A stretch of DNA of 46,587 nt from a virus: positions 1-46,587 of IMG/VR virus record IMGVR_UViG_3300025590_000013; one strand, 5' to 3'. Under the pieces are notes generated by a model. That model searched no databases. It was given only the letters and a program-made list of their open reading frames with translations, and was not told the origin of the DNA. Positions 25,714 through 34,782 of the stretch are shown here, piece after piece (position 1 is the first letter of the stretch; each line of letters starts with the position of its first letter). The position numbers and the translations under genes are program-made.

Positions 25714-27690
25714 ATGGCAGTATTATCCTCACTATTTGGTAGAAATGAAGTAGCACCAGCAGTAGGTGCACAAATGATTTCTGCAACAGAGTTACCTCCA
25801 GAACTTAGACCTTATTATAAAGATATATTAACAAAATCTCAAGCACTTTATAATGATAAAACATCTCAAGGTTATAAACCTTATCAAGGTCCTACACTTG
25901 CAGAGTTTACTCCTGAACAACAACAAGTACAAACTGGTATAGCAGGTCTTGTAGGATCAGGAACACCAGTATATCAAGAAGCTATGGGTATGACAAGAGA
26001 AGCAGCTACTCCTTTTACAACAGAACAAATAGAAGAGTATATGTCTCCTTATCAACAAGCAGTTACTGACATAGAAAAAAGAGAAGCTACTAAACAATAT
26101 CAATCACAAGTTGTACCACAATTAGCTTCACAAGCTGCAACTACAGGATCATTTGGTGGTAGTAGACAAGCTATACTAGAAGGTATGGCTGCAGATACAC
26201 AACAAAGATTATTAGCTGATTTACAAGCTAAAGGAAGTGCACAAGCTTATCAAGATGCTATTAGTAGATTAGATTCAGATAGGTTAGTAAAAGGACAAGC
26301 AGCTACACAACTAGCTAATTTACAAGGTAGTCAATTTAAACAAGCAACAACAGAACTATCAGGTTTACAAGCAGTAGGACAAGAGAAACAACAACAAACA
26401 CAAACTGCTTTAAATGAAGCTTATAAACAATATTTAGATGAGCAACAATTTCCTTATGATACTATGTCTAAATATCAATCTGTTGTAACAGGTGCTCCTA
26501 TTAGACCTATGCAATATGTTCCACCACAAAAAGCTCAATATGAACAAAGTTTAGGTCAACAGCTTGTAGGTGGTTTAGGTGGATTAGGTAATATCTATGG
26601 AGCCTTTACTGGTAGAACTATAGGTGGTCAACCTTATCAACAACCTGCTAAAACTGGTGGTGGTATAGGTACTTTAATTAAGAGAGAAGAAGGTGGTCCA
26701 GCAAATAATAATGAAGATAAAACTTTTGAAACAAACTTTGGTCTTACTAAATTTACTGAAGAGGAAGCAGAAACTATTGAACCAGATGCTTATTTAAATT
26801 ATTTAAGAAATTTCCAAGGACCTTATACTGAAAGATTTAAACAGTCTGAAAAATATCTTCAAGAATCAAACAAACTTATGGAAAAAGATTTAGCAAGAGA
26901 CAAGTCTTATTTACAAGCAGATAGAGATAATGCACAATTTAATAGAGAGCAAGCTGCCTTTACAGCTATGGCAAGATTAGGTACTGATCAAGATGTAACA
27001 AATGCACCAGGAGGTGGAGTAGGACAGGTATTAACTATGTTAGGAAAAGCAGGTCCTGAGATAGGTGCAGCAGAAGCAGCATCAAGAGATAACATAAGAC
27101 AGCAAGATAGAGAAGTAGGTAAATTAGAAATTAAATATAGACAAGCTATGGCTTCAGGTAATTTAGAATTAGCTAATACTTATATGGCTCAGTTACAAGC
27201 ACTATCAGGAGAATATGCAAAGTATATGACAGCTAAAGCTGCAGGTTTAGATGCATTAGGTTTAAATAAAATAACTGGTAGAAAAATTACTGAAGTTATA
27301 AAAAATGTAGAAGCACAAACAAATCCAAAGTTTGCACTTTTGTTAACTAAAGGAGCTGCTATATCAGGTCTAAATCCTAATATTAATAATCCTTTAAGAG
27401 GAGATAAACCAGGAATATGGACTCAAAATGAAATATTAACATGGGCACAAGATAATGCTCTGCAAAGATTACAACTAGATGCTGCTGCAGGTAAAACATT
27501 TGCTAATACACAAATAGCATTTGATAATATGGTAACAACAAATATTGTTAGTTTATTTACTGGTGATGAAAAAGTATTAGATGTTTCTGAAGGTGCTAAA
27601 AAAACTATAAATGATGGTATTGTTGATGGTGTTAAAGTACCAAATAGTACTATAGGTAATGCAAAAGATATAATACTAGGTACACAATAA
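25714..27690 (+). CDS. Ejection-type internal virion protein
   Basis: 658 residues. The first 220 residues (YKPYQGPTLAEFTPEQQ, YMSPYQQAVTDIEKREA, QAATTGSFGGSRQAILEG) match a conserved helical module in phage internal proteins, with a GGSRQ turn. KREEGGPANN near 328 starts a second, helical half (NLELANTYMAQLQALSGEYAKYM). No transglycosylase active site was found. GGGAG precedes the ATG. Likely part of the ejection apparatus along with its two neighbours. Confidence 0.65.
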   Translation: MAVLSSLFGRNEVAPAVGAQMISATELPPELRPYYKDILTKSQALYNDKTSQGYKPYQGPTLAEFTPEQQQVQTGIAGLVGSGTPVYQEAMGMTREAATPFTTEQIEEYMSPYQQAVTDIEKREATKQYQSQVVPQLASQAATTGSFGGSRQAILEGMAADTQQRLLADLQAKGSAQAYQDAISRLDSDRLVKGQAATQLANLQGSQFKQATTELSGLQAVGQEKQQQTQTALNEAYKQYLDEQQFPYDTMSKYQSVVTGAPIRPMQYVPPQKAQYEQSLGQQLVGGLGGLGNIYGAFTGRTIGGQPYQQPAKTGGGIGTLIKREEGGPANNNEDKTFETNFGLTKFTEEEAETIEPDAYLNYLRNFQGPYTERFKQSEKYLQESNKLMEKDLARDKSYLQADRDNAQFNREQAAFTAMARLGTDQDVTNAPGGGVGQVLTMLGKAGPEIGAAEAASRDNIRQQDREVGKLEIKYRQAMASGNLELANTYMAQLQALSGEYAKYMTAKAAGLDALGLNKITGRKITEVIKNVEAQTNPKFALLLTKGAAISGLNPNINNPLRGDKPGIWTQNEILTWAQDNALQRLQLDAAAGKTFANTQIAFDNMVTTNIVSLFTGDEKVLDVSEGAKKTINDGIVDGVKVPNSTIGNAKDIILGTQ

Positions 27691-30600
27691 ATGGCTATAA
27701 GTATTAACTCACAAGACTTTCGTGAAACAGCTCAAGAATTAGATGCTCTTGCTGCTCAGAAGTTATTGGATGAAGAAAAATATAATCAAATACTAACAGC
27801 TAAAGGTTTTGATAAGAATGAGTTTAAAGAAGCATACATAGAATATGCTGATACTCCTCCAGAAGAGTTAGATGAACAAGCTCAAATAACAAATATTCCT
27901 GTTGTTGATCCTATTATACGTACAGTAGGTAGAGCAGTTGGTGAAGCAGGAAGAGGTATTGCAGATACTACAGAAGATTTCTTTCCTGAGTTTAAAGCTA
28001 AAGTAGGCAGTTTTTTAAATACTGCAGGTGATTATGTTCCTGAAGTTGTTAAAGAATATTCTGATCAAATCTTTAATCCTTATCATGGTGATGGTGTGTA
28101 TGGTAAAGCTGAAGAGATGGTTGGAAATATAGGTTCATATTTTATACCTGCTACTGGTATAATAAAAGGAGCAAGACTTGTTGGAGGTGTAACAAGAAAT
28201 GCTAAGTTAATTAATTCTTCAGCTAGAGCAGCAAAAATTAATCAAGCTATTAAAACAAATAAAGTTTTAACTAATGCTACAAAGATTAAAGGTAAGTATG
28301 GTAGGATAGCTACAGTTGCTAAAAATTTAGCACTCTATGGTACAGCTTTTGCTGCAAGTGCTACAATAGTAGAAGACCCACAAGAGAATGCTGTTAATTT
28401 TTTATTAGAAAAGTTTCCTGAATCAACTTTAGCTTTAGAAAGTTTAGCTATTAATCCTAATGATACAGCAGCTCAACAAAGAGTACAAGCTTTTATAAAT
28501 AATATGGGATTAGAAGTAACTTTTTTTGGAGGATTAAAAGGATTATCATTAACTTATAAAGGTATAAAAGCAGGTACTAAAAAAGTAATACCTACACAAT
28601 TAAATAAACTTTTAACAGCTACTACTTCAAGAAGAGGAATGACAGATGATGTTTTAGCTAACTTTGTAAAGTATAATGCTGTAGCAAAAAATGCTTATGA
28701 TACTGCTGTGGTAGAAAGTAGAGAGTTATCTAAATTAATGAAGAAAGATAAATTTGATTCTGTTGAAAACATTGCTGTAGTTAATGAAGCATTGGCTGGA
28801 AATAAATCAGCTCTAGCTCAACTGCCTTCTCTTGTTAAGCCTAAAGTTATAGGTATGAGAAAAGAAATTGATGACTTATCTGGATATTTTTTAAAAGAAA
28901 ATAGAACATCAGGTGGTTTAAAAGTTACTATACAAGATAATTTAAAAACATATATTACACGTACTTTTGAGATGTTTGAAAATCCTTCTTATATTAGAGA
29001 AATGAAAAGTGTTCTTAAAAAAAATCGTAAGAATATATCTAACAATCAATTAGATCGTATATCTAATATAGGTATGAGAGATATATCTGATTATTTAATT
29101 AACACAATGAATCTTACACCTGCACAAGCAGCAGAAAATATAAATCAAGCATTAAAAAATTATCAAAAAGGTCCAGATGGTATTGGTTCTTTCTTATCTG
29201 ACTTAGCAGGAACAGCATCAAGTAAAACAGGTTCTACTACAAAAGGATTTTTTAAAAGAAAAAAATTAGATGAAAAAGTTAAATCATTTTTAGGAGAAGT
29301 TAAAGATCCTAATCTTAATTATGTTAATGCTTATCAAAAGTTAGCTGTATATAAAGCAGAAGTAGATTTTTTAGAAACACTTGCTAAAGATATGATAGAT
29401 AGTGGAGCAGCTAAAGAGTCTATAAAAAAAGGAAAGCAAATGTTTGCTCCTGAAGATGTAGGAAAGTTTGAATTAGCAAATGATGTTGCTCAAGAAAGAT
29501 TGGCTAAAATTTTTGGTAAAGGTCCTATTAATAAAGGTTCAATAAAAAATCCTTTAGAAGGATTATATATAGATCCTAATTATAAACAAGCTTTAAAAGA
29601 TGGGTTACAAGCTATTAATCCTACAGAAAGTAGTGCAATGAGGTCATGGCTTGCTTTAAAAACAACTTCTCAATTAGGTTTAACTGCATTAAATCCAGCT
29701 ACACATGCTGTTAATGTATTTGGTAATAATATATTTATGGCTGCTAATGGATTTATTCCTGGTACAAGAGGTGCAGTAAATGCTGCTACATTTGTTGGTT
29801 CTAAACTATCTGGTTTAACTACTAAAAATCTTACACAAAAATGGAATAGATATAGGGAATTAGGTATTACAGGTAGTGATGTTTTAACAGAAACTATTAG
29901 AGCTAACATAAAACAAATGTCACGTGGTATTAATATGTATGATAAACCTTCAGTAGCTAGAAAACTTTTAACTTCTCCTTATAAAGTTACAAAAAAAACA
30001 TTAGGTAAAGTTATAGATACATATCAACTTGAAGATGATATATATAAAATAATGCATTTTGAAAACACAATAAAGTATTTATCAAAAGCTTTTCCAGAAA
30101 GATCTTTAATTGAGATTGAAGAAATGGCAGCAAAAAGAACAAGAGATTTAATGCCTAATTATTTAATTGCTCCTAAGTTTTTAAAAAAATTAAGGAATAA
30201 ACCTATAGGAGATTTTGCTACATTTGCTGCTGAGTCTACAAGAGTCGCTAAAAATCTAGTTGCTTATACAGTTGAAGATGCACTTAGTGGTAATCCTGAA
30301 TTAATGTCTTTAGCTGCTAGGCGTTTAGGTGGAATGACTATTGCAGGTTTAGGTGCAGATGTACTACAAGCAAAGTCTCAAGTTATGATGGGCATATCAG
30401 ATGATGAAAAGGAAGCTTCTTATATAGTAGGACCTTCTTTTAATTATAATGTTCCTCAATTTTATTTAAGTGGTGTAGAAGATTATAAAGGTAAAAAGGT
30501 TATAAGAAGTGTTTCATCAGGCAGTTTAGATCCATTTAGTTTTATTAAATCAGCAGCTAGGTTTACTCATAAAATATTAAATGATGATGAGATGTCATTA

Positions 30601-31434
30601 GAAAAAATAAAAAATATACGATATGAACCTGAACTTTTTAAATTAGGTATTTCTATGGTAGATAAAACTTTAGCTCCTTTTTTAGGAACATCTATAATAA
30701 CAGATTCATTAGTACAAGCAGTAAAAGATGTAGATGAAGGTAATCCTGGAGCTGCTGTATATGGTGTAGGTGAAGCTTTACTTTTTCCAGGTGTAAGAAA
30801 ATTTATACAAAATAGAGCAGAGTTTGAATCTCAAAAAGGTTATATTCCTGAAGGAGAAAGAACAAAAGGAAGATCAGATTCTTTAATATCTACTGAATAT
30901 AAAGGAGTTCCTGGACAAACAGACTGGAAAGCATTGCTAGGTTTTAAAGTTAATCTACAAGATTTATCTTCTTCTGTTAAATATAATATAGGTTATGATT
31001 TAAATAATATAAATAAAAATAAAAAACTTTCTCAGTTATTAAAAGGTATAGATGGTCCTATACTTAAATTAAAAAAGTTTGGTAGAAATTTTGCAGGTGA
31101 TAGAGCTGTTACTACTGAACAAGATTTAAAGAACGCTAAGAAATCAGATGAGTTACGTATATTAAGAGATGAAAAAAACATACGTATGTATGTAGAAGCT
31201 TATAAAACTTTAGGTTTTTCTATGGAAGATATTGTAAAGAATTTAAGAAATAATAATAATATAGATATATTAGTTAATATAGGATTAAATATGCATACAC
31301 CTTCTAAGTTAACTTCTAGTGATATAGACAATTATCAAAAAAAATTAAAAAAATTAGGTATAAATTTACCAGTAGAGTACTTTCAAAAAATGGATGAAGC
31401 AACAACAGGTTCTAAAATAAACGAAGAGGATTAA
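27691..31434 (+). CDS. Very large internal virion / ejection protein
   Basis: 1247 residues, the largest gene here. Mostly helical; Lys-rich parts alternate with amphipathic or hydrophobic segments (LALYGTAFAASATIV near 211; LGLTALNPATHAVNVFGNNIFMAANG near 660-690). In size and position it matches the biggest ejection protein of T7-type phages (gp16), but I see no lytic transglycosylase motif. It could also carry polyvalent-protein domains not recognisable by eye. It starts directly after the previous stop. Confidence 0.65.
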   Translation: MAISINSQDFRETAQELDALAAQKLLDEEKYNQILTAKGFDKNEFKEAYIEYADTPPEELDEQAQITNIPVVDPIIRTVGRAVGEAGRGIADTTEDFFPEFKAKVGSFLNTAGDYVPEVVKEYSDQIFNPYHGDGVYGKAEEMVGNIGSYFIPATGIIKGARLVGGVTRNAKLINSSARAAKINQAIKTNKVLTNATKIKGKYGRIATVAKNLALYGTAFAASATIVEDPQENAVNFLLEKFPESTLALESLAINPNDTAAQQRVQAFINNMGLEVTFFGGLKGLSLTYKGIKAGTKKVIPTQLNKLLTATTSRRGMTDDVLANFVKYNAVAKNAYDTAVVESRELSKLMKKDKFDSVENIAVVNEALAGNKSALAQLPSLVKPKVIGMRKEIDDLSGYFLKENRTSGGLKVTIQDNLKTYITRTFEMFENPSYIREMKSVLKKNRKNISNNQLDRISNIGMRDISDYLINTMNLTPAQAAENINQALKNYQKGPDGIGSFLSDLAGTASSKTGSTTKGFFKRKKLDEKVKSFLGEVKDPNLNYVNAYQKLAVYKAEVDFLETLAKDMIDSGAAKESIKKGKQMFAPEDVGKFELANDVAQERLAKIFGKGPINKGSIKNPLEGLYIDPNYKQALKDGLQAINPTESSAMRSWLALKTTSQLGLTALNPATHAVNVFGNNIFMAANGFIPGTRGAVNAATFVGSKLSGLTTKNLTQKWNRYRELGITGSDVLTETIRANIKQMSRGINMYDKPSVARKLLTSPYKVTKKTLGKVIDTYQLEDDIYKIMHFENTIKYLSKAFPERSLIEIEEMAAKRTRDLMPNYLIAPKFLKKLRNKPIGDFATFAAESTRVAKNLVAYTVEDALSGNPELMSLAARRLGGMTIAGLGADVLQAKSQVMMGISDDEKEASYIVGPSFNYNVPQFYLSGVEDYKGKKVIRSVSSGSLDPFSFIKSAARFTHKILNDDEMSLEKIKNIRYEPELFKLGISMVDKTLAPFLGTSIITDSLVQAVKDVDEGNPGAAVYGVGEALLFPGVRKFIQNRAEFESQKGYIPEGERTKGRSDSLISTEYKGVPGQTDWKALLGFKVNLQDLSSSVKYNIGYDLNNINKNKKLSQLLKGIDGPILKLKKFGRNFAGDRAVTTEQDLKNAKKSDELRILRDEKNIRMYVEAYKTLGFSMEDIVKNLRNNNNIDILVNIGLNMHTPSKLTSSDIDNYQKKLKKLGINLPVEYFQKMDEATTGSKINEED

Positions 31435-31438
31435 GACA

Positions 31439-31699
31439 ATGGAAGATATGACTATGCTTTGGAATGCTATACTTACATTAGCTGTAGGTGCATTCTTATG
31501 GTGGATTAAAGGTACAAATAATTCTATCAATGTACTAAGAAGAGATTTAAGAAACCATGCTTTAGAAGATGCAAAAACTAGAGAACATCTAGCAATTAAT
31601 TATGCAACTAAAGCTGAAGTAAATAGTGAGATAGGAAAGATACTAACAAGATTTGATAAGTTAGAAGCTAAACTAGATAGGTGGATGGAGAAACATTAA
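31439..31699 (+). CDS. Membrane protein of lysis cluster (holin-like)
   Basis: 86 residues: one N-terminal membrane segment (MLWNAILTLAVGAFLWWIKG), then a charged coiled coil to the end. A single-pass holin or spanin-like partner is likely, because its stop overlaps the ATG of the endolysin by one base. GAGG lies upstream. Confidence 0.6.
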   Translation: MEDMTMLWNAILTLAVGAFLWWIKGTNNSINVLRRDLRNHALEDAKTREHLAINYATKAEVNSEIGKILTRFDKLEAKLDRWMEKH

Positions 31700-32082
31700 T
31701 GCATAAAAGATGGATATACTTTACTGAAGATGAGATGAGATGTAAAGGTTCAGGTAATGTACATATGGATGAAGACTTCATGACTAAGCTTGTAGCTATA
31801 CGTGAGAAACTTAGTGCACCCATGACTATTACATCTGGCTATAGAGACCCTGAACATAATGATAGAGTAGGAGGATCTAAAAGTTCTGCACATGTAGAAG
31901 GTAAAGCTGTAGATATAGCGTGTTATGGAGACAAAGCTTTTAAAATTATACAGTTAGCTATTGAAGAAGGGTTTACTGGTATAGGTGTGAGTCAAAAAGG
32001 TCCTCATGGTGCACGATTTATTCATTTAGACACTATGGATATTAGTCCCCTTGTTGCTAGACCTTGGGTGTGGAGCTACTAA
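31699..32082 (+). CDS. M15-type peptidase endolysin
   Basis: 127 residues. A zinc D-Ala-D-Ala carboxypeptidase-type wall hydrolase of the M15A_3 group: TSGYRDPEHNDRVGG, then SSAHVEGKAVDIAC (the S-x-H-x-x-G-x-A-x-D zinc motif, with His and Asp ligands) and ARFIHLDTMD (third ligand His). The ATG at 31699 overlaps the previous stop and has GGAG at 31687-31690; the upstream in-frame GTG at 31681 lies inside the previous gene and is less likely. No signal peptide, so it needs a holin. Confidence 0.88.
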   Translation: MHKRWIYFTEDEMRCKGSGNVHMDEDFMTKLVAIREKLSAPMTITSGYRDPEHNDRVGGSKSSAHVEGKAVDIACYGDKAFKIIQLAIEEGFTGIGVSQKGPHGARFIHLDTMDISPLVARPWVWSY

Positions 32083-32180
32083 CATGTGGTTCTCTAGGGT
32101 ACTATGGTATACCAAAGGGTGTTAGAGGGCACTCCTGCCTCACTACAGAGCTAAAATATTTTAAAACAAAGGAATAAACC

Positions 32181-32552
32181 ATGAGAATAGGACAAATAGC
32201 AGTATGGTTGCCAGTAGCACTAACTATTATTGGTGCAAGTTATGGTATGATAAACTTTGTTAATAATCTTAGTGGTGTAACTACAACTACTGAAAGAGAA
32301 CTAGCTATACTTAAAGAGAAAGTAAACTCTATTGATAGTAAGTATACTATAGAAGTAAAAAATATTAATGATAAATATAATACTGCTAGAGAAGAACTTG
32401 TTGTAGAGATTACACAAGTAATAGAAAGAGTAGCATTAATGGAGGGTATTGTTAGATCTTCAGAACAACAGTACTATACTCTTAAAGATACACTACAAGA
32501 TCAGAAGCATGACATACAGGAGTTAAATAGATTACTTAATGGAGGGTACTAA
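32181..32552 (+). CDS. Membrane-anchored coiled-coil protein (i-spanin-like)
   Basis: 123 residues: an N-terminal membrane segment (IAVWLPVALTIIGASYGMINFV) then a long periplasm-facing coiled coil to the end, the layout of an inner-membrane spanin. No lipobox partner is embedded. It lies downstream of the endolysin, with AAGGA upstream and a one-base overlap to the next gene. A holin-like role is possible. Confidence 0.55.
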   Translation: MRIGQIAVWLPVALTIIGASYGMINFVNNLSGVTTTTERELAILKEKVNSIDSKYTIEVKNINDKYNTAREELVVEITQVIERVALMEGIVRSSEQQYYTLKDTLQDQKHDIQELNRLLNGGY

Positions 32553-32989
32553 TGCCTACATGGAACAGAGGTCCTTTCTGGGTAGCTTTATTTATATTTA
32601 TAATTGTTATTGCATGGTCTGTTAAAAGCTCAAAAGCTATTAATGAATACCTTAATGACTCTGGTAATCATTGTAGTAGTGGATCAGCAGAACCTTATAT
32701 AGAATTACGTAAAGGACAATCAGGTAATAGTTATCCACATTCTTATACTAATAATTATGATGGAGAATCAGAAGATTATGCTATAGGATTTAGATTTAGA
32801 TTTCAATTAGGATCTAGTTGTACTAAAGAATATAAAAAAATGATGCAACAAAACATGAATTTAAAACAAGAGTTAGAATTATTAAAACTTTGTTCTCGTT
32901 ATAGAGATTTAGATTTAGGTTCTAGCTTTGCTACTGTAAGGGAGAAATGTAAACATGTCAGAAAAAGACAAGTTGATACTGAAGAATAA
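32552..32989 (+). CDS. Membrane-anchored envelope protein in lysis cluster
   Basis: 145 residues: N-terminal hydrophobic anchor (FWVALFIFIIVIAWSV), an extracytoplasmic beta-like middle with YAIGFRFRFQLGSSCTKEY, and a helical coiled-coil end (MNLKQELELLKLCSRYRDLDLG) with Cys residues. The order Cys-Cys-coiled coil recurs in marine phages near lysis genes. It may pair with the previous protein across the envelope; no lipobox is visible. Function inferred from context only. Confidence 0.5.
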   Translation: MPTWNRGPFWVALFIFIIVIAWSVKSSKAINEYLNDSGNHCSSGSAEPYIELRKGQSGNSYPHSYTNNYDGESEDYAIGFRFRFQLGSSCTKEYKKMMQQNMNLKQELELLKLCSRYRDLDLGSSFATVREKCKHVRKRQVDTEE

Positions 32990-33074
32990 TCCAGACTGTA
33001 AATGTAATGAATGTAAGTGTGAGGTTAAAGAAGAAACTTTATTAACTAAACTTATTAAAGTATTGTCTACTTAA
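32955..33074 (+). CDS. Small Cys-cluster protein, 39 residues
   Basis: Overlaps the previous gene by 35 nt in another frame. It starts MSEKDKLILK and carries C-K-C-N-E-C-K-C (four Cys in eight residues), likely a metal-binding knot, then EVKEETLLTKLIKVLS. AAGGGAG at 32938-32944 is its ribosome site. It ends 8 nt into the 3' end of the convergent terminase small subunit. Function unknown. Confidence 0.5.
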   Translation: MSEKDKLILKNNPDCKCNECKCEVKEETLLTKLIKVLST

Positions 33075-33486
33075 ACTCACATAGTTCTATAAGTTTATTA
33101 ACTTTATCTTTACCTAATATTTTTAAAGACTTAACAATACTTAGGTCTACAGTCTCAGGAGTCAGCTCTACTTCTTTATCATTCTTAACTCCTCTTACCT
33201 TAGACAATAACTCTAAAGCTTTTATAGCACTTGTAGCATTACCACTTCTATTAGCATTGTTATATTGTGCTTCTATTTCAGATATAACATCTACATTTGT
33301 TTCTAGTGTAGACTCAAGCTCTTCTATACGTTCTTTAATCTCTTCGTTATTTAGTAACCTATGACCTTGATTTGCAAAAGCTTGAGCACTACTACCTGTA
33401 TAACCTGCAGCTCTAGCAGCTTCAGTAGCATTTCTATGTAGTATATAAGCTTGAGCAAAGCGTTCTTGTTTCTCATTAATAGCCAT
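33067..33486 (-). CDS. terS: Terminase small subunit
   Basis: 139 residues from the ATG at 33486 (NEKQERFAQAYILHRNATEAARAAGYTGSSAQAFANQGHRLL), the HTH-containing start of Terminase_2-type small subunits that recognise the packaging site; helical oligomerisation part behind. A longer frame starts upstream at 33516, but the TAATG overlap with the previous stop and the AGAGAG purine stretch favour 33486. Unusual in that it lies opposite to the large subunit and far from it, last in a - strand operon with a holin. Confidence 0.8.
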   Translation of the reverse strand: MAINEKQERFAQAYILHRNATEAARAAGYTGSSAQAFANQGHRLLNNEEIKERIEELESTLETNVDVISEIEAQYNNANRSGNATSAIKALELLSKVRGVKNDKEVELTPETVDLSIVKSLKILGKDKVNKLIELCEFK

Positions 33487-33815
33487 TAAATTTCTTGCTC
33501 TCTTTCTAATCTCCAAATATTCTCTTGTTTATTTTCATTTAAATCTGGATTAACATTAGGTGTAATCTTCCATAAGTTATCTCTACGATCTGTAGTATCA
33601 CATTTTCCATCAACAATTTCAATGTCTTCAGGTTTATCTTTATCAAAGTCTATAATGTTATCATAGTAAGGACCTACTTGAGTTTGAAATGTATACGAGA
33701 GCATACGTTCACAGTTCTCTAAACTTAAATCTTTAGAGTAAGGTGCACTCTCAAATGTAGTACACTCCCCACGAAAACAAATGAGGAGTATAGCTACATG
33801 AAATATCTCAAGCAT
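33486..33815 (-). CDS. Predicted secreted small protein
   Basis: 109 residues with a short hydrophobic N-terminus (MLEIFHVAILLICF) that could be a signal or anchor, then an acidic Asp-rich soluble part with Cys residues (GECTTFES, ENCERML, GKCDTTD). The function is unknown. Its stop overlaps the ATG of the terminase small subunit, and its ATG overlaps the stop of the 39-residue membrane gene. Confidence 0.55.
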   Translation of the reverse strand: MLEIFHVAILLICFRGECTTFESAPYSKDLSLENCERMLSYTFQTQVGPYYDNIIDFDKDKPEDIEIVDGKCDTTDRRDNLWKITPNVNPDLNENKQENIWRLEREQEI

Positions 33816-33934
33816 TATCTAACAGCCCAATGAAACAACCCTGCAATAAGTCCTGTTACTACTCCATAGTAAATAACATATGTTAAAGTAGTATCTTTAT
33901 ATTTATTATATAAATATTTTATATCATTAATCAT
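33815..33934 (-). CDS. Small membrane protein, 39 residues
   Basis: A single hydrophobic segment (TYVIYYGVVTGLIAGLFHWAV) behind a charged N-terminus that begins MINDIKYLYNKYK. It fills the gap between two genes exactly, with one-base TAATG overlaps to the upstream gene and three-base overlap to the next start, so it is very probably translated. Could be a holin antagonist or small lysis helper; nothing proves this. Confidence 0.7.
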   Translation of the reverse strand: MINDIKYLYNKYKDTTLTYVIYYGVVTGLIAGLFHWAVR

Positions 33935-34296
33935 TAAAATTTAAACTCCTGTTCAAAAAAGATAATACCATCATCATCTATATTAGTATCAAACTGATTA
34001 AGATCTTTACCAGTTTCTCTAGTCCAACCAAACTTGATAGTACTACCACTTACTTGTTTATACTTACCAAACAATCGCATTTTACTTTTCTGATCTTCAT
34101 CCATATCGAAGTAGTATCTGTATCCTGCAGACCATCCAGGTAATGTACTAAACCCTTTAGACTCAGTAGCTTCTGCTTCTTTAGGCATTGTAAAAAATAT
34201 AGAACCTATGACTATTAATGAAAGGACAAGGCATGCAATAATGTACTTGATTTTTTTCTTATTTTTCTTGGTAGTATCTTTAGATTTCTTAGCCAT
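33934..34296 (-). CDS. Membrane-anchored protein with extracytoplasmic beta part
   Basis: 120 residues: Lys-rich start, then one hydrophobic segment (IIACLVLSLIVIGSIFFT), then a beta-type tail (LPGWSAGYRYYFDMDEDQKSKMRLFGKY) outside the cytoplasm. Strong AAGGAGA ribosome site. The gene follows the 3-TM holin in the same operon. Function unknown; an envelope or lysis-assist role is inferred from place and layout. Confidence 0.6.
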   Translation of the reverse strand: MAKKSKDTTKKNKKKIKYIIACLVLSLIVIGSIFFTMPKEAEATESKGFSTLPGWSAGYRYYFDMDEDQKSKMRLFGKYKQVSGSTIKFGWTRETGKDLNQFDTNIDDDGIIFFEQEFKF

Positions 34297-34367
34297 TTAA
34301 TTTCTCCTTGTAAAGTATTAGCAGATGAGATCCACTCCCATTCTGATTCATTGTATGGAAACATAGT

Positions 34368-34781
34368 TTAGTTTAACCTTTTAAATTTATCGTAACTCCT
34401 AGCACCTGTATAACCAAGATAACCTACACCAAACAATGTAATAATAGGTTCAGGTATAGCTGAGAGCCAGCCATGAAAACCTTCTATTAATCGTAGTGCA
34501 AGTTCAGGATTAAAAGCATGAACAAGAGCCATTGGAATTGATGTTAATATTAATAAGTACACTACATATAAAAATGTAGGTCTTGCTCTGGATGTCCAAG
34601 GATCTTTTGACTGAGCTTCAGCAAGTATAGCTGATAACTGATGTTCTACTTCTTTTAATTTTCCTTCTTGTGCTTGTTGAATTAGCTGTAACTTAGCAGC
34701 TTCTCTAGCTTTAGGATCAGGTACAACTCTATCTATAACCTCTCCTACAACAGGCAGTAGTTGTGTTAATAAACTAAGCAT
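34368..34781 (-). CDS. Holin, 3-TM GTA type
   Basis: 137 residues. Amphipathic N-terminus, a central helix (KLKEVEHQLSAILAEAQSKD), then PWTSRARPTFLYVVYLLILTSIPMAL with the R-P motif before the first membrane segment, and two later hydrophobic segments (LRLIEGFHGWLSAIPEPIITLFGVGYLG). This matches the GTA_holin_3TM family, which permeabilises the membrane to let endolysin out. AAGGAGAT lies upstream, and the sigma70-type promoter P6 about 30 nt back. Confidence 0.85.
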   Translation of the reverse strand: MLSLLTQLLPVVGEVIDRVVPDPKAREAAKLQLIQQAQEGKLKEVEHQLSAILAEAQSKDPWTSRARPTFLYVVYLLILTSIPMALVHAFNPELALRLIEGFHGWLSAIPEPIITLFGVGYLGYTGARSYDKFKRLN

Positions 34782-34782
34782 G

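Noticed and set aside
27691-31434. Lytic transglycosylase domain in the largest ejection protein
   Set aside because: I could not find a convincing catalytic Glu motif (E-S-x-x-x-P type) by eye.
32084-32125. A 13-codon open frame (MWFSRVLWYTKGC) after the endolysin
   Set aside because: Too short and without a ribosome site; more likely part of the leader.
33048-33097. Inverted repeat of 9 bp between the converging operons as a two-way terminator
   Set aside because: All A/T except two pairs and a 33-nt loop; too weak to call.
34215-34364. A - strand open frame of 49 residues starting MFPYNESEWEW before the 34296 gene
   Set aside because: It overlaps a gene with a strong ribosome site by about 80 nt in another frame and lacks a good ribosome site of its own. 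Possible, but not supported enough.
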